Assembly: GCF_026127265.1 (NCBI RefSeq)
Contig: NZ_WWFG01000002.1
Coordinates: 2,728,001 to 2,792,000 of the forward strand
Direction: 5' to 3'
DNA length: 64,000 nt
Source of the DNA: Nostoc sp. KVJ3
Lineage (GTDB): Bacteria; Cyanobacteriota; Cyanobacteriia; Cyanobacteriales; Nostocaceae
How positions within the stretch are numbered: the first letter of the stretch is position 1; the number at the start of each line of letters is the position of its first letter. The position numbers were made by a program, and so were the translations under genes. The notes under the pieces are model-generated. The model had not been told where the DNA came from. It saw only the letters and a program-made list of their open reading frames with translations, and ran no database searches. Below are positions 16,359 through 26,700 of this stretch, piece after piece.

Positions 16359-17339
16359 GTGAAACTGGCTTTTATCATTGATCCCATCCATCTGCTTGAC
16401 CCGTGTCATGATACCAGTGTTGCCCTGATCGAAGCAGCGCAAATCCTGGGGCACGAAGTTTGGGTAACTCAAGCAAATCTGCTGAGTGTAGTGGAGGGCA
16501 AAGCTTGGGCTGTCTTACAGCGAGTCGAACTTGTACCAGTACAGTTGGTGGAGGGACGCTGGATAGCAGCGAATCCTTGGTATAAATTGAGCGATTCCTC
16601 CTTAACTTCTTTAGAGACAATGGATGCCGTATTTATGCGGACAGATCCACCTGTCAATGATTCTTACCTTTATGCCACGTATATTCTGGATTACATTGAC
16701 CAAAAGAAAACCCTACTGATTAACAGTCCTAGCGGCATCCGAGGGGCAAATGAAAAAATGTATGCCCTCCAGTTTACTAAGGCGATTCCAGAAACGATTG
16801 TCAGTGCTGATAAGCAGCTTATTCGGCAATTTCTCGAAGCTAAGGGAACTGCAATTCTCAAACCACTGGGTAATAAAGCTGGGGAAGGAATTTTGTTTTT
16901 GCAATCAGGCGATCGCAATTTTAACTCCATTGTTGAACTCAGTACCCTCCAAGGTCGAGTGCCAGTAATGGTACAAACCTATCTACCGGAGGCAAAAGCA
17001 GGAGATAAGCGAATTATCTTGCTCAATGGTGAACCGATTGGTGCGCTGAATCGCCTCTCTAGCGGAACTGATTTTCGCAATAATATGGCAACTGGTGGTA
17101 CAGTTGCTCAAACCGAAATTACCCCAAGAGAAAATGAAATTTGTACCCAAGTAGCCGAACGCTTACGCCAAGACGGTTTAATTTTTGTGGGGATTGATGT
17201 TATTGGTGGCTACCTAACTGAAGTTAACGTCACCAGTCCTACAGGAATTCGTGAGATTGATCGTCTAGATGGTACTCATCTTGGTTATCAGGTTATTCAA
17301 TGGATTGAACACTCACTAAAAACCAAAACATCAATGTAA
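16359..17339 (+). CDS. gshB: Glutathione synthetase
   Basis: 326 residues. It catalyses ATP-dependent addition of glycine to gamma-glutamylcysteine. The family signatures are visible: MKLAFIIDPIHLL at the start, FMRTDPPVNDSYLYAT, the ATP-grasp parts ILKPLGNKAGEGILFL and PEAKAGDKRIILLNGEP, and the C-terminal GIDVIGGYLTEVNVTSPTGI that binds metal and substrate. The start is GTG at 16359, giving the canonical N-terminus directly. It forms a functional pair with grxC upstream. Confidence 0.95.
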   Translation: MKLAFIIDPIHLLDPCHDTSVALIEAAQILGHEVWVTQANLLSVVEGKAWAVLQRVELVPVQLVEGRWIAANPWYKLSDSSLTSLETMDAVFMRTDPPVNDSYLYATYILDYIDQKKTLLINSPSGIRGANEKMYALQFTKAIPETIVSADKQLIRQFLEAKGTAILKPLGNKAGEGILFLQSGDRNFNSIVELSTLQGRVPVMVQTYLPEAKAGDKRIILLNGEPIGALNRLSSGTDFRNNMATGGTVAQTEITPRENEICTQVAERLRQDGLIFVGIDVIGGYLTEVNVTSPTGIREIDRLDGTHLGYQVIQWIEHSLKTKTSM

Positions 17340-17785
17340 ATTATTTTTTGGTTAGTATTCTGGTGTTGCTGATTGCGGTATGAAAACAATTGTGCATTGC
17401 AGTGAAAAATCCTTGTAGAGACGTAAAATTTTACGTCTCTACATTCAAGTTCGGTCTATTTACCTGAAAATAGCTGTAACTGAACCATATTGGAATATAA
17501 GCTTACTTGATCGCGGAGGTAGATGTAGCAATTACATTTGTAGTCGGGCAGGTTTTCCGATTTTTCATTCCAAAAGCACAGCTGGACATTTGAGCCAGCA
17601 GACTCCTGCCCAAGTTCATTTTATAAGTAGAGCTAACGAGTTTTTTTACCAATTAGCAAAATTAGGGATGGCAACAGATTGCTTATCCCTGCTTTTGGTA
17701 AAACCCTGAAACTAACAGATTTTATACAGCACTCAGCCTAACCTGAGACTGCTAATTTAATCTAAAATCTCAAATCCAAAATCTT
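17340..17785. other. Gap between gshB and ftsZ (converging genes)
   Basis: It holds the 64-bp repeat at 17389-17452 and, at about 17465-17480, CTGAAAATAGCTGTAA, which matches one end of the repeat element at 31131-31227. No ORF was supported. The genes on both sides point into this gap. Confidence 0.5.
17389..17452. repeat. 64-bp interspersed repeat, copy 1
   Basis: Nearly identical (two visible differences) to 43558-43621. Its centre is a perfect palindrome, AGACGTAAAATTTTACGTCT, within TGTAGAG...CTCTACA. It is noncoding. Confidence 0.85.
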
Positions 17786-19102
17786 TTAATTTCGTGGTGT
17801 TCGTCGGTTTTTCAGAAAGTCAGGTATATCCAATCCAATTTTTTCTTTTGGTTCTGGAATTGGAGTTGGAGTTGGAGTTGCACTTGGGGTTGAGGTTGGG
17901 GGATTAACTGCGGGTTGTTGTGTTGTTGGTCGCTTGGAGGTATTAGGTGCTACTCGAACGCTAGCTACGCTTTGTTGTACCGCAGCTTGGACTTCACCTG
18001 TAAACCCGGTGGCAATTACAGTAATTCTTACCTCACCCTGGAGTCTGTCATCAATTACAGCCCCAAAAATAATATTGGCGTTGGGATCAACTACTTCATA
18101 GATTGCTTCTGCGGCTGCATTCACTTCATGCAAAGTTAGGTCAGTACCACCTGTAATATTAAAGACAACTCCTCTCGCACCTTCAATAGAACATTCTAGC
18201 AATGGTGAAGAAATAGCTGCGATCGCAGCTTCTCTGGCTCTAGATTTTCCAGAACTCACTCCAATACCCATCAATGCCGATCCCGCATCTGCCATCACAG
18301 CCCGAACATCAGCAAAGTCAACATTTACCAATCCGGGGATCGTGATGATATCAGAAATACCTTGCACCCCTTGACGTAGCACATCATCTGCATAGCGAAA
18401 AGCTTCTTGCACAGGTGTTTGTTCGGGGATCACTTCCAACAATTTGTTATTGGGGATAATGATCAGTGTATCTACTCTACTTTTTAGTCCTTCAATACCT
18501 TGTTCCGCCTGGCTAGTGCGACGGCGGCCTTCAAACACAAATGGACGTGTGACTACCCCAACAGTGAGAGCGCCCATTTCTTTGGCTACTTCTGCCACAA
18601 TTGGGGCTGCACCTGTTCCAGTACCACCGCCCATACCAGCCGTGATAAATACTAGGTCTGCACCCTCCAAAGCCGTAGCAATTTCGTCTCGTGATTCTTC
18701 AGCTGCCTTTTGACCAATAGCAGGATTACCACCTGCTCCTAAACCCCGCGTTAGTTTTTGGCCAATTTGCAATCTACTGGGAGCACCTGCCAAAGTTAAA
18801 GCTTGAGCATCAGTATTAATTGACCAAAACTCTACACCAGAGACATCAGATTCGATCATGCGGTTAACGGCATTGCCACCACCGCCACCGACACCAATCA
18901 CTTTGATGTTGGCAACCCGACCAGGAACAATCTCTCCAATTCGGCTATTTTCCGTAAAAATCTTCTTATTATCGTGATTTTGTCCGAAGTTCATTCCAGA
19001 ATTATTAAAGGGATTAGTTGAGTTAACTGCCAGAGAGAACCCCGGCTGTCCCGGAGATTGGGAATTTTTATAGGTAAGTCCTTGGTTATTATCAAGTGTC
19101 AT
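17786..19102 (-). CDS. ftsZ: Cell division tubulin homologue FtsZ
   Basis: 438 residues. FtsZ polymerises with GTP into the division ring. The tubulin signature GGGTGTG is at about residues 157-163, with VIGVGGGGGNAVNRMI in the N-terminal nucleotide-binding part and the T7 loop region NVDFADVRAVM. A ~60-residue Asn/Gly-rich N-terminal extension is usual in filamentous cyanobacteria. The proline/threonine linker (TPSATPTPTPIPEP), encoded by repeated GGAGTT-type DNA, leads to the C-terminal peptide DIPDFLKNRR that binds membrane anchors. ftsQ lies upstream on the same strand across a 1.25-kb gap. Confidence 0.97.
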   Translation of the reverse strand: MTLDNNQGLTYKNSQSPGQPGFSLAVNSTNPFNNSGMNFGQNHDNKKIFTENSRIGEIVPGRVANIKVIGVGGGGGNAVNRMIESDVSGVEFWSINTDAQALTLAGAPSRLQIGQKLTRGLGAGGNPAIGQKAAEESRDEIATALEGADLVFITAGMGGGTGTGAAPIVAEVAKEMGALTVGVVTRPFVFEGRRRTSQAEQGIEGLKSRVDTLIIIPNNKLLEVIPEQTPVQEAFRYADDVLRQGVQGISDIITIPGLVNVDFADVRAVMADAGSALMGIGVSSGKSRAREAAIAAISSPLLECSIEGARGVVFNITGGTDLTLHEVNAAAEAIYEVVDPNANIIFGAVIDDRLQGEVRITVIATGFTGEVQAAVQQSVASVRVAPNTSKRPTTQQPAVNPPTSTPSATPTPTPIPEPKEKIGLDIPDFLKNRRTPRN

Positions 19103-20353
19103 TGGATTTGTGAAAGGGTAGATAAACGACTTTTTCAGGTGCTATTCACCTAAGAGTCAACTATAGTTTGACACTGCCACAATACTATGGCACTGTTTTT
19201 TATTGTTTTCACTACTGCCAAGCCTAACAGAATTGGCAGTGCGAAAATTTGCTATGGGATAAGCTTTTAACGCAGCCGATCGCACAGTCAATTCTAGAGA
19301 AGTATACCTATATTTATCTAAAAATGACCTGTATAACTTCAACCAGACATCAATCTCTTCATTCTTCTGGGCAGAGAGCATAACTTGTAAAGACACACTA
19401 CAGCGCATCTTATCTGCCTCAATAATATTGTTAATAGGTTTAACCATTGGAGATAACTGCAACTTTAGGCACAAAACTTACCTTATACTTACTTATCCTT
19501 AAGATTGAAGGAAGCAAGAATTTACTTGTCAGACTATACCTGATTAATTTGTTGTTTGGGGGTCTTAATGGACACTTTGTTGGGGGAATAGTCTATCTTA
19601 CGAGAACCCTCACTGATGTGGTCAAAAAATCAAGATTTTCCTAGAGGTTTTGTAACTCAATATGAATTACAGCATAAAATAGTCCAAACTGATTGCCCAG
19701 AAGCAATGGTTACGCAACCTTTGGCAGCATTATTCCTTTACACATTCAAACTTCGATCAACTGTCTTTGGAAGTATCCTCAACAGACCAAAGTTAGAGCG
19801 TTTTTGGCTCGGCACTTGGATGGCGGTGTAAACCATTCTCATCAGTGCCCTCTGCTTCTGAGTCTGAATCTTAATGAAAAACTCAAGCATTTTTCTGTTT
19901 CCCCCACTGGGTTTAGTCAAAAGAGGCAGGGGAGCGGGGAGCAGGGGGAGGATTGGAAGGAGCTTGTACTCCGACCAATCGAGAACGCCCTTCCAGGGCG
20001 GGGCTTGATACCCATGTTCCGCTCCGCTTCACGGCTTCGGGACTCTTCTATTGCTCCCCCTGCTCCCTGCCCCCTGCCCCTCCGCCTCTTCGGTCAAATA
20101 ATGTATGGGCAGAAGGCATTTTGCATACCATAGACCATCATTAAATTGTCCGACATCTTGCACCCTATTTAGATATTAGGGTAGCAATTGAGGGTCTTTT
20201 ACTTGTAACAGAGACTTTATGATCGATCTTCTCATTTTAATTTAGAAGTTAATGCCGATTTTCGTGCAGTTTGCTGGAAAACTGAAAATAATAAATCTAT
20301 TTATCAGCATAAAGCTTCTTAATTTACCAAGAGCTATCAATACATTAAACACG
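19103..20353. other. Long ftsQ-ftsZ intergenic region
   Basis: 1251 bases. It must contain the ftsZ promoter region. Several short ORFs appear on both strands, but none has convincing composition or a recognisable domain. The main structure is a long imperfect inverted repeat at 19921-20090. The remainder is AT-rich and shows nothing else. Confidence 0.5.
19921..20090. repeat. Large G-rich/C-rich inverted repeat in ftsQ-ftsZ gap
   Basis: The arm AAGAGGCAGGGGAGCGGGGA plus GCAGGGGGAG (19921-19950) is complementary in large part to CTCCCCCTGCTCCCTGCCCC through CCGCCTCTT (20054-20090). The interior has smaller palindromes, such as the CGCCCT/AGGGCG pair near 19987-20003. It resembles interspersed foldback elements common in Nostoc. 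Confidence 0.65.
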
Positions 20354-21208
20354 CTAGATGTTTTTAGGGGTTTTGGGAGTTAGTTTTTGGTCTTTTTGGT
20401 TCATTTGTACTAAGGGAAATTCGGGATTTTTCAGATCAATATACTCTATTTGCTCGGAATTGAGTTTTGCTGATAAATGGCGCATTTGGGCGAGTACCTT
20501 AATTTGTTCAGGTAACTGGGAACCTAAAACGCCGAGATGCACCTTTCCTAGTTCTGTTTTCAAAACTAAATTCGCTGGATTTTGGCAATCAATTTCTATA
20601 ATTTTGATGGGACTTTGGCTAATAGCTTGATGAAGTTGAGTCCAATAGGGGCAGTATTGTTTGGGCACTCCCATGACTCTGAGGCTGGGTAATTTTCTAG
20701 TGGGATGTAATGATGTATATTTTTCTAAAGGTATCCAGGCTCCACTTGCATCTAGTAAGCCGATCGTGATTTTTTTGTTGCCAGTGTCCTGATTTTGCCC
20801 ACTTGCTGTTTGAGTCACTGCAACAGGGACTCTTTCTTGGATTTCGATATTTAATCCAGGAGGAAATAGGCGACGTCTAACGATCGCTTGAGCAATAGTT
20901 GGTTGTTTTTTCAAAGAGTTAGCGATCGCTTCCGGTTCTATCCGCCACAGAGATTGAGGGTAAGATAGCGCCAACAGTGATTTAGCTGTCTCATCCGAGA
21001 GTAATTGATTGCCTGATTTCATCACTACTTGTTTGGGAGTTTTTAGCACCCACACTGGTTGAACTGCCACCCACAGCAATCCACCGGCAAAACCGGTAAT
21101 TGCAAAAGTTCGCCAAATAGCTTGAATAATTTTCATCTGCCTCTGCCGACGTAATTTCTTACGACGCTGGGCTAGATCGGTGCGAGAAACTGATATTATG
21201 CCAGCCAT
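20354..21208 (-). CDS. ftsQ: Cell division protein FtsQ (DivIB)
   Basis: 284 residues, a bitopic membrane protein of the divisome. A basic cytoplasmic tail (RRKKLRRQRQMK) precedes one membrane segment at about residues 29-48. The POTRA-like domain follows (KSGNQLLSDETAKSLL, PQSLWRIEPEAIANSL, VRRRLFPPGLNIEIQERVPVA), then the beta domain with AWIPLEKY and IEYIDLKNPEFPLV. The last ~20 residues are Lys/Gln-rich. It lies upstream of ftsZ on the same strand, the usual cyanobacterial order, though separated by repeats. Confidence 0.9.
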   Translation of the reverse strand: MAGIISVSRTDLAQRRKKLRRQRQMKIIQAIWRTFAITGFAGGLLWVAVQPVWVLKTPKQVVMKSGNQLLSDETAKSLLALSYPQSLWRIEPEAIANSLKKQPTIAQAIVRRRLFPPGLNIEIQERVPVAVTQTASGQNQDTGNKKITIGLLDASGAWIPLEKYTSLHPTRKLPSLRVMGVPKQYCPYWTQLHQAISQSPIKIIEIDCQNPANLVLKTELGKVHLGVLGSQLPEQIKVLAQMRHLSAKLNSEQIEYIDLKNPEFPLVQMNQKDQKLTPKTPKNI

Positions 21209-22262
21209 TCAAACCTCTTTCTGCTTACAGTCCAAATTCCTTGACAAAGTTGAGTGAAGAAAAACATTCTGTACTGATGTACTTAGTACAAGCCCCACTG
21301 TTTTGTTGCTCAACTTGGGGTTTCCCAGTATAAAGCAAGTGGTATAGCGATTTTTTAACTCAGCACTCTTCATCCGATGGGATCGTTATTAATTTCAGTA
21401 AACACTGTTACCGTCCCTTAGCCCCTCTCCTCAAGACTTTTTTTATTTTTAGTAACACTTTACAGTAACTACACAACGAACGTGGCGCTAGTCATCCTTC
21501 CTATTAAAGTTTCCGGTGTCCATTCTTAACTCACCGTTGTCTTTTTGACAAGCGATCGTCAAATGTTCTTTCTCTAAAAATTACAAAACACGCTGAATAA
21601 GTAGTCAGACAGAATTAATTACACAATGTTATTGCGAATGGAGGGAAGCGGAATGTTCGCGGAGCGTTCCTGTCAGGAGAAGGGTAGCAATCGCTTGGGC
21701 TGGGATTGCAACTCTTGGAGACGCTGTGCGATCGCTCGCAATGACTGTAAATATTTTTGTCCGACTACTGATGAATTAAGTATTGAAACCCTTGTGGGAT
21801 CAGAGGCGCTTCTAATTCACATCAGGCGTAAAATATTGATTTAAATATTTCTGATGTTATTTTATTGACAAATAGAATGTGAAGTGATAAACAAGTATTT
21901 CTTAATCTCTGTATCAATTGCTATAATTCATACCAGTCCTGCATCATCAACTATTCAAACTGGGAACTATACAATGTAGTAGCTTTTTTTACTTAATTAA
22001 CTCAGCCATCAAGGTTTGTGCCAAGTCAAAAAAAGCTAGAGATTGTCAAAACCTCAATGGCAAGTGTAAAAAGGACAGATATGCTTAAGCTTATTAGGGT
22101 CAATTAAATCTCTACCATACTACTGACAGCGATTCTGTAATAAGTGCTGTCTTTTGCAAGATACAACCAACTTGCGAATTAATCGTGTGCCTATTATCTA
22201 GGCTAGAGATTATTGGTATAAAAAATACGAATTAAACTGCATCTACATACACCTTTACATAC
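21209..22262. other. Divergent intergenic region, ftsQ to NTPase copy 2
   Basis: 1054 bases that must carry the ftsQ promoter and the promoter of the gene at 22263. A degraded interspersed repeat occupies about 21620-21765 (segments such as GAAGCGGAATGTTCGCGGAG and GCTTGGGCTGGGATTGC). The ORF there is repeat-derived. Nothing else was recognised. Confidence 0.5.
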
Positions 22263-23594
22263 ATGAAAACGACATTAAATTTATCACGTTTTTATAAAGC
22301 ATGTAACCCAAGTTACACGCTTAATATAAGTAACGTGCTAGATCGCCAGTACTACATAGATTTTGCTGATGTCCGTGGTTGCAAGATTGTCGAAGAATTG
22401 CAACGGACTATAGTTCGGATTTCTCCTGATGAACCAACCTGTCAGTTATTTACGGGTCACATTGGCTGCGGTAAGTCAACAGAATTGCAGCGCCTCAAGA
22501 CAGAACTCGAATCAGCCGGATTTCATGTAGTTTATTTTGAGTCAAGTCAAGATTTAGATATGGCGGATATTGATATCAGCGATATTTTGCTGAGTGTAGC
22601 CCGTCAAGTCAGTGCTAGTTTAGAAGGGATTAACATCAAACTCAAAGGTGGTTACTTTACCAATTTGTTTAAAGAAGTAGGCGACTTTTTGCAAAGCCCC
22701 ATAGAGCTTTCTGGACAAGCAGAGTTATCCTTGGGAATTGCCAAAATTACTGCCAAAACTAAAGACAGCACCCAAATGCGGAATCAACTGAGGCAATATT
22801 TGGAACCACGTACCAATAGTATTTTGCAAGCGATTAACGAAGAAATTTTAGAAAAAGCTGTTGAACAGTTAAAGCTGCGAGGTCAAAAAGGACTGGTAGT
22901 GATCGTAGATAATTTGGATCGAGTAGATATGCGTCCCTTAGCATCAGGGCGATCGCAACCAGAATATCTTTTTATCGACCGAGGCGAACAGTTACGCCGA
23001 CTCAAATGCCACCTAGTTTACACTATTCCCCTAACCTTAATTTTCTCCAATGAGTACGAGACACTAAAAAATCGCCTGGGGGGAGGGATTGCGCCAAAAG
23101 TACTGCCGATGGTATTAGTACGACAAAGAGATGGCAGTGACTACGAACCAGGAATGTCACTGGTGCGCCAGTTAGTCTTAGCAAGAGCTTTTCCAGAAGT
23201 TCCCTTAAATGAAAGGCTTTCATTAATTACAGAATTATTTGATGATTCCCAAACCTTGGATCGGATATGTCGCGTTAGTGGTGGTCACATTCGTAACTTA
23301 TTGGGTTTACTCTATAGCTGTCTGCAACGACAAGATCCGCCTTTTTCTAGGGACTGCTTAGAAGCCGTGATTAAGGACTACCGCGACGATCTGCTATTAG
23401 CTATTGATGAATCCCAGTGGGAATTATTGTTTGAAGTAGTGCAGCAGCAGAGAGTTAAAGGTGAGTCTGATTACCAGAGCTTACTACGAAGCATGTATCT
23501 GTTTGAATATCGCGATCCTATAGGACGCTGGTTTGGCATCAGTCCAGCATTAGGAGAAACAGAAAAAGTTTTAGCTTGGCAACAAAAGAAGTAG
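22263..23594 (+). CDS. P-loop NTPase of a two-gene module (copy 2)
   Basis: 443 residues, a paralogue of the protein at 7840. Shared landmarks are LSRFYKACNPS near the start, DVRG before the P-loop, Walker A GHIGCGKST at 65-73, Walker B VIVDNLDR with its aspartate at 216, DRGEQLRRLKCHLVYTIP, and late SGGHIRNLL. The C-terminal part (YQSLLRSMYLFEYRD) matches the winged-helix-like end of copy 1. The differences are spread along the protein, so the two are old duplicates or separate acquisitions. The partner gene begins 109 bases downstream; the gap is filled by a repeat, unlike the 4-base overlap of copy 1. Confidence 0.75.
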   Translation: MKTTLNLSRFYKACNPSYTLNISNVLDRQYYIDFADVRGCKIVEELQRTIVRISPDEPTCQLFTGHIGCGKSTELQRLKTELESAGFHVVYFESSQDLDMADIDISDILLSVARQVSASLEGINIKLKGGYFTNLFKEVGDFLQSPIELSGQAELSLGIAKITAKTKDSTQMRNQLRQYLEPRTNSILQAINEEILEKAVEQLKLRGQKGLVVIVDNLDRVDMRPLASGRSQPEYLFIDRGEQLRRLKCHLVYTIPLTLIFSNEYETLKNRLGGGIAPKVLPMVLVRQRDGSDYEPGMSLVRQLVLARAFPEVPLNERLSLITELFDDSQTLDRICRVSGGHIRNLLGLLYSCLQRQDPPFSRDCLEAVIKDYRDDLLLAIDESQWELLFEVVQQQRVKGESDYQSLLRSMYLFEYRDPIGRWFGISPALGETEKVLAWQQKK

Positions 23595-23612
23595 CAGTGC
23601 TGGGTAAGTTAA

Positions 23613-23717
23613 TTGTCATTAGTCATTAGTCCTTTATGCTTTCTCATTGAACTAATCACTAATGCCCCATGCCCAATGCCCCATGCCCAATGCCCAATAA
23701 CCAATGACTAATGACAA
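23613..23717. repeat. Inverted repeat with AATGCCC tandem core, overlapping the next start codon
   Basis: Arms TTGTCATTAGTCATT (23613-23627) and AATGACTAATGACAA (23703-23717) are perfect complements. Between them are tandem CCCATGCCCAATGCC units. The right arm contains the ATG at 23704 used by the downstream gene. Confidence 0.75.
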
Positions 23718-26700
23718 TCAGTTACGCGTCTACACCAAAGAAAATCAGCATACTTTGCAAAGACTGATTAGAGCGATCGCACTTTCCGAAGGCCAATTTG
23801 CTCTAATTTTAGTTCGATGTAACTATAGGCAATTACGCGAGCAAATGTTAGAGAACATTCGCTCCATCACCAAAGACATCAATTTCAGAGAAGTAGTTAT
23901 CAATCCATCAACTACTTCCTTACACAACACCATAATTTCAGACCTATCTTTAGATAATCCTGCCGTGCTTACAGACTCTTTACCATCGGCTGTGATGGTT
24001 TTCGGTATTGAGTCAGCTATCGACCTGGAAAACTTACTAACAGGCATCAACCAAGCACGAGATATCTATGCTGCAACTTTTCCATTTCCAGTAGTGTTGT
24101 GGTTACAAGATGAAGTGGCATCATTGCTGTCCAGATTAGCACCTGATTTTAAAAGTTGGGCTGCAACCACTATTAAGTTTGAAATGGCAAAAGTAGATTT
24201 AATTGCCTTAATCCACCAAGAGGCAGAATCTCTATTTGCCAAAGTTTTAGAAGCAGGTGCTGAAACATTTTTATCTAATGCTTCCTTAGATTTAGATCCC
24301 AAATCTCAACACCGCCACGAAATAGAATCAGCCCGGAATGATTTGCTGCGTCTCTATGGTCTTCAATTAACACCAGGATTAGAAGCTAGTTTAGAATTTG
24401 TGTTAGGGCGAGATAAATACGCCAACGATCAAATTAATGGTGCTTTAGCTAATTATCAAAGAAGCCTAGCGTTATGGCAGCAGGAAAACAAGAGAGTTGG
24501 AGAATGGGAGAGTCATTCTTCTTTTCCCCTGCCATTTTCTCACACTACTCCTTCCTCGCCTTTACTTAAGCAAGCAATAGTACTATTCCATTTGGGACTG
24601 TGTTATCACCGAATGGCAGACCTATACCACAATAGTAATAGTAGGTATTGCGAACATGCTCTCTTCTGGTTTAAACAATGCCTGGAGGTATTAGAGGGGG
24701 TAGAAAGAGAAGACTTAGTTGCTAAATTTATTTTACCTGCTTGTGAAATGCTGCAACGTTTGCAAGCTTGGGATGACTTAAAAAAATTAGCTCAAAAGTC
24801 ATTACATCTACATAAAATCTATGGAACCCCGGCACAAGTTGCTCAAAATTATGGTTTTTTGGCAAATGTGGCAGCTTCTGAGTCAAATTGGCTATTGGCT
24901 CATGAATTAGCGAATACAGCACTTTCTATCTCCGAAGAAGCAACAGAAGTTTCTCTGCGAGATGCTTTGCGAACGCGACGACAAGAAAGTTGGTATCTGC
25001 TCTTGCTTGCACGTACACAGAGGCATCTAGGTGAATCAGAGGAAGCTATCAATAACCTGGAATGGGCGAAGGTAGTTTGTGAGCTACAACATCAGCCATC
25101 ACTTTATTTAGAGATTTTAGAGGAACTGCGATCGCTTTACTTTTTTGAGCGCCGTGACTATACAGAAGCCTTTAAGCTCAAGCAAGAAAAAATTCAAATA
25201 GAACATCAGTATGGCTTTCGTGCCTTCATTGGCGCAAGTCAATTGCAGCCGCAACGCCCTCGAATTAACCCAGTACTAGAACCTCACAAAATACCCTATA
25301 TTCCTGAAGAAATCGCTCCAGAAATATCTGCTTCTGGACGGCAACAAGATGTCAATCGTTTGATTGAAAGAATTACTCGTGCTGACTACAAACTCACAGT
25401 TATTTATGGGCCATCCGGTGTGGGTAAAAGTTCAATTCTCAAAGCTGGTTTAGTCCCAGCACTAAAAGGAAAAGTTATCGGTGAACGCATTCCTATACCT
25501 ATTGTTCTGTCTGTTTATACTGATTGGCTCACAGTCTTGACCAGTAGTATAAACCAAGCGCTGGCATACACAGGAATATCGGTTAATCTTGAATCTACAT
25601 CCACTATACTACTAGAAAAAATTCGGCTAGCGACCGAGCGAAATTATACAATAATTATTATCTTAGACCAGTTTGAAGAATTTTTCTTTATTAGTAATCC
25701 TCCCACGCAACGAATAGAGTTTTACCAGTTTTTTAGTGAATGTTTAAATATTTCATTCGTCAAAATTATTCTTTCACTCAGAGAAGATTATTTACATCAT
25801 TTGTTAGAATTTGAACGTTTGAGCCAAAAAAATAGTATTGGACTATATGATTTAGGCGTAATTAATAAAAATATTCTCGATAAAGACATTCGCTACTATC
25901 TGGGAAAATTCTCTAGCCAGGATGCTAAAGCCATAATTCACAGTCTGACTCAACGTTCACATTATGAACTGAGTGATGAATTAATTAACCGATTAGTCCA
26001 AGATTTGACAGGAGAACTAGACGAAGTACATCCAATTGAATTACAAATAGTTGGCGCTCAACTCCAAATAGAAAACATTACTACCCTTGGACAATACAAG
26101 CTTTGTGGCGGCTCGGCAAAATTGGTCGAACGCTGGCTTGGAGAAGTCATCAAAGACTGCGGTCAGGAGCATGAAGAATTAAGTTGGAAATTATTATTTG
26201 AGCTAACTGATGAAAAAGGCACGCGACCTTTAAAAACCAAAACTGATTTAGCGGCTGCATTAGTTAATAATCATGATATAGATACAATATCAATCTTTGA
26301 CACAGTTGGCGAACTGATTTTAGAAATATTGGTTGGTTCAGGGTTAGTGTTGCGAGTCAGAGAAGAATTAGGCGATCGCTATCAGCTAGTTCACGATTAT
26401 TTAGTTGAACCAATCCGCCAAAAAAACAACTATGGGATGCTCGCTGAATTTGAAAAAATCAAACTTGAAAAAACTAAAGCAGAAGTCGCCCAACAACTTA
26501 GTCAAAAGCAACTTAATTTGGTATTGCAACGGCGACTGCGAGAAGCACGGATAGTCGGCGCAATGTTGGCAATCATGGGGGGAACAATAGCAGCATTGTG
26601 GTGGCAAGCTGACTTGCAAAAAAGAGCCGCAATTAGCCAAACTCTAAGAGCTGAACACGGTGAAACTAACTTGAGGATTAGTGGAATAACTGCTGCTAGT

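Noticed and set aside
19157..19474. 105-codon minus-strand ORF upstream of ftsZ
   Set aside because: No recognisable domain, odd composition and a location in the ftsZ promoter region; likely chance.
19693..20133. 146-codon ORF in the ftsQ-ftsZ gap
   Set aside because: It mostly translates the G-rich/C-rich foldback repeat.
21626..21844. 72-codon ORF before NTPase copy 2
   Set aside because: It overlaps a degraded interspersed repeat and has no family resemblance.
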